A stretch of 64,000 bases of DNA from contig JASAOO010003525.1 of NCBI GenBank assembly GCA_030849075.1, forward strand, positions 29,374 through 93,373, read 5' to 3'. The notes under the pieces are model-generated. The model did not search any database and was not told the DNA's origin. It worked only from the letters and a program-made list of their open reading frames with translations. Shown piece by piece: positions 60,384 through 64,000 of this stretch. Source of the DNA: Zelonia costaricensis. Lineage: Eukaryota > Euglenozoa > Kinetoplastea > Trypanosomatida > Trypanosomatidae. Both the position numbers and the translations under genes were made by a program. Position 1 is the first letter of the stretch. Each line of letters begins with the position of its first letter.

Positions 60384-62225
60384 ATGGCGCAGCGTGGCAG
60401 TAAAGGCCCAGGCGAGAAGGCGCCTCTGGTGCCGCCGCCGACGGACTTCGGCGAGTCGCACGGCGACCCGTACGAGAGTGAGATGGGCCCCGGTGCCCCG
60501 GTGTACAACGCCTGGGCCATTGAGGACGACAAGACGAGCTGCTCGATGGCGCACCACGGCGGCGACGCGGGCTGGGATGCCGCAGAGAAGCCCTGGTCCA
60601 GCCACGGCAGCCCGTACACGCGGCACCACAAGGCGCAGCAGCGCACCTTCCGCACCCCGGCTGGCCGCCCCTCGAACAACGAGCTGTGGCGCTTCCGCAC
60701 GCGTGGGTGCCAGGACTGCTGGGCCGCACTCTTCTTCGTCGCACTGGTGGTCGTGACGCTGCTGTGGGGACTCGCGCAGGTGTGGGGCCTCCAGCTGACC
60801 GAGCGCGACCTCGCTGTCATTGCCGGCGATGCCGAATGGCACGGCTACGCCAGCACGCCACCGGGTGCCGCCGCGCACGTCAACAGCGGTGGCGCCGGCC
60901 ACGGGAAGACGCTGCACCACGGGGCGGCGGTGCGGGCCGGCATCGAGGCTCTGTACAACCGCATGCAGGCAGCGGAGGCCACCGATGCGGAGTCGATCGC
61001 GCCATCGCCGACGACCACGAGCACGCCGTCGCCTGCAGCCCGCCAAGCCGTCCTGTTTCCCGCAATGCGGGCCATTGCGTGGTCCACCGTCGGTGCCGTC
61101 ACAACGATTCTCACGGCGTATGTGGGGCTGCTGGTGATTGCCATCTATCCGCGCCAGCTCATCTTCATCCAGTCCACCTTCGCGTCTATGTCGTTCGCAA
61201 TGATGACCGGCCTGGCGCTGGTCCTCGGCTCGCCCATCACGGCGCTGATATTTGCCTTCATGACCTTCATGCCGCTGCTGTGGTTGTGCCTCATCCAAGA
61301 TCGAATCCCCTTCACGACGACGATGCTGTGCGCGACGGTCTCGCTGCTGCGTCGCCACCGCAGCATCTTCGTCATCTCGCTCGGCTCCGTCGTGATGAGC
61401 TGGGTGGTGGCCATGACAGCCGCGCTCTGCGTCGTGCCCAGCGTGCTGCGGCTCTGCGCCGGCACGGCGGTGGGCAAGGACGTCGTGTACCCGTTCATCG
61501 TCGCCTTCTGTGTGTTTTGGGTGCTGGAGGTGCTCGCAGCGCTGGTGCACGTGACGGTGTGCGGTGTGGTGGCGACGTGGTACTTCGCCGGGGAGGAGTA
61601 CATGCCGTCCAACCCCGTCGCGGCCTCGTTCCGCCGCGCCGTCACGACGAGCTTCGGCTCGGTCTGCCTCGGCTCCCTCATCACCGCGGTGGTGACCTTT
61701 GTGCGCTTCTGCGTGGAGCTGGTGCGCGGCTCCGGTGACCGAGACAGCTTCTGGCTGTGTGCGGTGGACTGCATTCTGGGCTGCATCGAGGACCTCGTTC
61801 GCTACTTCAACCAGTACGCGTTTGTGCACGTGGCCGTGTACGGCTGCTGCTACACGGACGGCGCGAAGGAGACGTGGGCGCTGGTGCAACAGTGCGCCTT
61901 CTCGGCTGTCTTCAACGACGCCCTCACGGGGCAGGTCATCGGTGTTCTCACCCTCATGTGCGCGCTGGTCGTGGCCGTGTTGACGGCGCTCGTGACGTGG
62001 AACGGCGCGGCGACGGGTCTCATGTTCGCCATGACGCTCCTCGTGTGCGGCATCTTCTACAACCCCGTGAGCTCCTGCGTGACAACTATTTTCGTGTGCT
62101 TTGCGGAGGTGCCAGCTGGGCTGCAGCTGTCCTTCCCGGAGCTGTACGACGCGTTGGTGGACGCCGATGCGGGCTACACGGCACGCCGCGGGGAGACAGC
62201 CGAATACGGCACCGTCCTGGCGTGA
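60384..62225 (+). CDS. Choline transporter-like (CTL/SLC44, PNS1-type) membrane protein
   Basis: A 613-residue polytopic protein. A cytosolic N-terminus of about 110 residues leads to the first membrane span (about 112-136), a long luminal or extracellular loop (about 137-215), then about nine further spans. The C-terminal half carries the family's typical blocks: VVATWYFAGEE, RRAVTTSFGSVCLGSLI, CVDCILGCIEDLVRYFNQYAFVHVAVYG-like sequence and a late NAAAT-type membrane block. This first-span, big-loop, nine-span order is the CTL/SLC44 topology. Family knowledge: CTL proteins move choline and possibly ethanolamine, while the yeast homologue PNS1 has no proven transport role, so substrate is open. 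The start is the first ATG after the predicted acceptor; the preceding open frame is GT-repeat and pyrimidine translation. Confidence 0.85.
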   Translation: MAQRGSKGPGEKAPLVPPPTDFGESHGDPYESEMGPGAPVYNAWAIEDDKTSCSMAHHGGDAGWDAAEKPWSSHGSPYTRHHKAQQRTFRTPAGRPSNNELWRFRTRGCQDCWAALFFVALVVVTLLWGLAQVWGLQLTERDLAVIAGDAEWHGYASTPPGAAAHVNSGGAGHGKTLHHGAAVRAGIEALYNRMQAAEATDAESIAPSPTTTSTPSPAARQAVLFPAMRAIAWSTVGAVTTILTAYVGLLVIAIYPRQLIFIQSTFASMSFAMMTGLALVLGSPITALIFAFMTFMPLLWLCLIQDRIPFTTTMLCATVSLLRRHRSIFVISLGSVVMSWVVAMTAALCVVPSVLRLCAGTAVGKDVVYPFIVAFCVFWVLEVLAALVHVTVCGVVATWYFAGEEYMPSNPVAASFRRAVTTSFGSVCLGSLITAVVTFVRFCVELVRGSGDRDSFWLCAVDCILGCIEDLVRYFNQYAFVHVAVYGCCYTDGAKETWALVQQCAFSAVFNDALTGQVIGVLTLMCALVVAVLTALVTWNGAATGLMFAMTLLVCGIFYNPVSSCVTTIFVCFAEVPAGLQLSFPELYDALVDADAGYTARRGETAEYGTVLA

Positions 62226-62303
62226 GACGCAGAGGATGTAAAGGAAGAGGTGTCGGGCCTCACAATGGTTTGTTCTTGATGTGTGTGCGCGTGTCCGTGT
62301 CCG

Positions 62304-62308
<5 letters not shown>

Positions 62309-62342
<34 letters not shown>
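62309..62342. repeat. (GT)n microsatellite
   Basis: Thirty-four bases of perfect GT repeat in the presumed 3' UTR of the CTL-like gene. Confidence 0.9.
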
Positions 62343-62343
<1 letters not shown>

Positions 62344-63241
62344 GGTGACCGTCTGTTACCACGCGTTGTGCGCTAGAGCTCCGTGACTCGCCGTCCCCCC
62401 CTCGACCTCCCTCCCTTCACTCTCTCCTCTCCCTCGATGTGTGCGCGCCGCGCGCTGCTCGTGTCGTGTCTCCTTCCCTCGCGCACATGTGTGTGTGTGT
62501 GTATGTGTGTGTGTGTATGTGTGTGAGTGTGCGTTTCTGCATCGCCCCCTCCTCCCCCCCCCCTTCACGGCATCCTACGAGGCGTTGAAGACGGACAGGG
62601 AACGAGTGAGCGAGTAGAGGAAAGACGGGAGAGGGAAAGGGGGAGCGAGAACGGGGCGCTATGCGGCTCGCGGCGATGTCTTCTGTGGTGCCCTTGTTGG
62701 CGTTTGCCTGTTGCGCACAAGCCCACGCACTGTCTCTGTCTTTACCCCTCCGTCCTCCTCCCTCCCTCCCCATTCGCACACACGCCAAACTGTTGGACCG
62801 ATGAACACGGACGTCCTCGGACCCCACATCTCCTCGTTCTCCACTGTGTATTCTGCGGATCCTATTCGTGAGGCGGCAAGAGGACCGGAGGCGCCGTGTG
62901 CACCGCACCCCTGGTCTCCCCTCTCCCGCCCCTCCTCCCCCTCCTCCCCACCCCCCAACTCCCCGGTGCTGGCGCGCCGTATCCTGTGTTCTCGCGGATG
63001 TCGTTGCCGTGCATGCCGCCCTCCCACCAGTCGCTTCTCTGTGTGTGACACAGAGGGGGAAACATAGGGAGGGAGGAGAGATGATATCAGCCATTCTGCC
63101 ATTCCTGATTTGCTTTTGCTTGTTTGCCTCTTTTCTGTTTTTACGTCTGAGCTGTTCTTTGTTCTTATTGTTGTTCTTGTTCACTGATGTGACACGTGCT
63201 CTTGGTTTTTTTGTGTTTTGTTGTGTTTTGTTGTGTGTGTT

Positions 63242-63242
63242 N
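63242..63242. other. Single N, possible scaffold join
   Basis: The N follows a T-rich run with TTTTGTTGTG repeats. No duplicated flanks were seen by eye, unlike the N at 36606. Confidence 0.6.
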
Positions 63243-64000
63243 CGCCTGATGGTGCAGTGGTGGCATGCCGCCGCCACTGCGCCCATCGCTCTCACTCTCT
63301 CTCTACACTTCCAACCCAGCCACGCACAACCACCTCCCCCCTCCCCCCTGCCCACTCCACTGAGAGTCTCACCGCGTCATTGACGTGACTGGGGCTTGAT
63401 ATTCTGTTTTTTTCTTTTCTCCTTTTCAGGTCCTCAAAACTACTCGCACACACGCACACGCACGCGCAAGCCAGAAGAATAAGCGGTGTAGCACGCTGGC
63501 GTGGTACGCGTGTCACCCCTCTACACCTTTCCTCGTCCGTACGACTGTGCGCTCTTCCGTGCCTTCCTCAGGATTGTCCTTCTGCCTCTGAATTCGTCTG
63601 TGCGTGTGTGTGAGCGTGTGTATTGCTGGAGAATTGAGGCTGGCGCAGATCCCCACTCACCTGCCCTTCGTCGCGAGTGGATGTGCGTGTGTTCGTGTGT
63701 TTGTGTTCGTGTGTTTGCGTGCGTGTGTGTGTGTGTGTGCGCGCCTGCTTCTCATCGCTGTCCTTGTGGTCCGTCTCCAGCACCCCATCCCACCAATCCG
63801 CCGCCAACGCCTGTATACGCTGGCTGCCCACCGTGGCCCATCCTCCTCCCTGTTTGTCCGCGCCTCTCTCGCCCACTCCCCCCCCCAATCCCCAAACCTC
63901 CCCCCCCCACCGCTCCTCCTTCCATCACGCCAGCGTGTGCCGTCAGGTCCGGGGGTCCCTCACGGTGCCGTGTCCTCCTCTTGTTGCGACTGCCCCCCTC

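Larger units (their letters stand above)
62226..64000. other. Terminal spacer without recognisable gene
   Basis: The last 1.8 kb holds a (GT)n run at 62309-62342, GT-rich repeats at about 62488-62530, a T-rich tract at 63090-63241 ending at an N (63242), and more GT-rich sequence at about 63600-63740. It probably contains the 3' UTR of the CTL gene and part of the leader of a gene beyond the window. Confidence 0.55.

Noticed and set aside
63081..63241. Hydrophobic frame starting MISAILPFLICF
   Set aside because: The apparent membrane segment is the translation of a T-rich tract; the frame runs into an N and then ordinary spacer.
1..64000. CRISPR arrays, bacterial promoters or ribosome-binding sites, intact transposons
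   Set aside because: None seen; the repeats present are microsatellites, and gene structure is that of a trypanosomatid nuclear chromosome.

Overview
The window looks like part of a trypanosomatid nuclear chromosome, most likely a Leishmania-like member of the Leishmaniinae. Seventeen protein-coding genes are visible, all on the + strand and all without introns. They have very GC-rich third positions and are separated by long pyrimidine-rich, (GT)n/(CA)n-rich spacers. A polypyrimidine tract followed by the first AG lies upstream of most start codons, as expected for spliced-leader trans-splicing of a polycistronic transcript. No gene is supported on the - strand; the long - strand frames are GC-rich shadows of + strand genes. 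I saw no tRNA, rRNA, CRISPR array, intact mobile element or strand-switch region.

Layout. 1-10 kb: the 3' end of an unknown gene, a HIT-family nucleotide hydrolase, the gamma subunit of the ER translocon-associated protein complex, a VIT/von Willebrand A protein, and a very divergent Ca2+/cation antiporter-like membrane protein. 10-19 kb: a protein with four CCHC zinc knuckles, an NAD(P)-binding atypical SDR, a probable mitochondrial protein of unknown function, and proteasome subunit alpha-3 (PSMA4). 21-34 kb: three permeases, namely one APC-family permease resembling the Leishmania polyamine transporter POT1 and two tandem paralogous AAAP-family amino-acid transporters with long N-terminal extensions. 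38-50 kb: an inositol hexakisphosphate kinase whose catalytic domain is split by large insertions, threonine synthase (its 3' end lost in an assembly gap), and a CW zinc-finger/AT-hook protein. 51-62 kb: a 2615-residue, mostly disordered protein of unknown function and a choline-transporter-like (CTL/SLC44) membrane protein. The last 1.8 kb holds no recognisable gene.

How the genes work together. As usual in trypanosomatids, neighbours share transcription rather than pathway, so no operon logic should be read into the order. Membrane transport is nonetheless over-represented: five of the seventeen genes encode polytopic permease-like proteins.

Assembly caveats. Three single-N positions (36606, 46049, 63242) appear to be scaffold joins. 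The one at 36606 sits between two near-identical 336/340-bp copies that are best read as unmerged overlapping contig ends. The one at 46049 is followed by 31 consecutive Gs and removes the end of threonine synthase. I found no clearly new multi-gene system. The most interesting leads are the split IP6K domain, the conserved N-terminal module of the AAAP pair, the antiporter lacking its canonical ion-site motif, the four-knuckle protein and the giant disordered protein.
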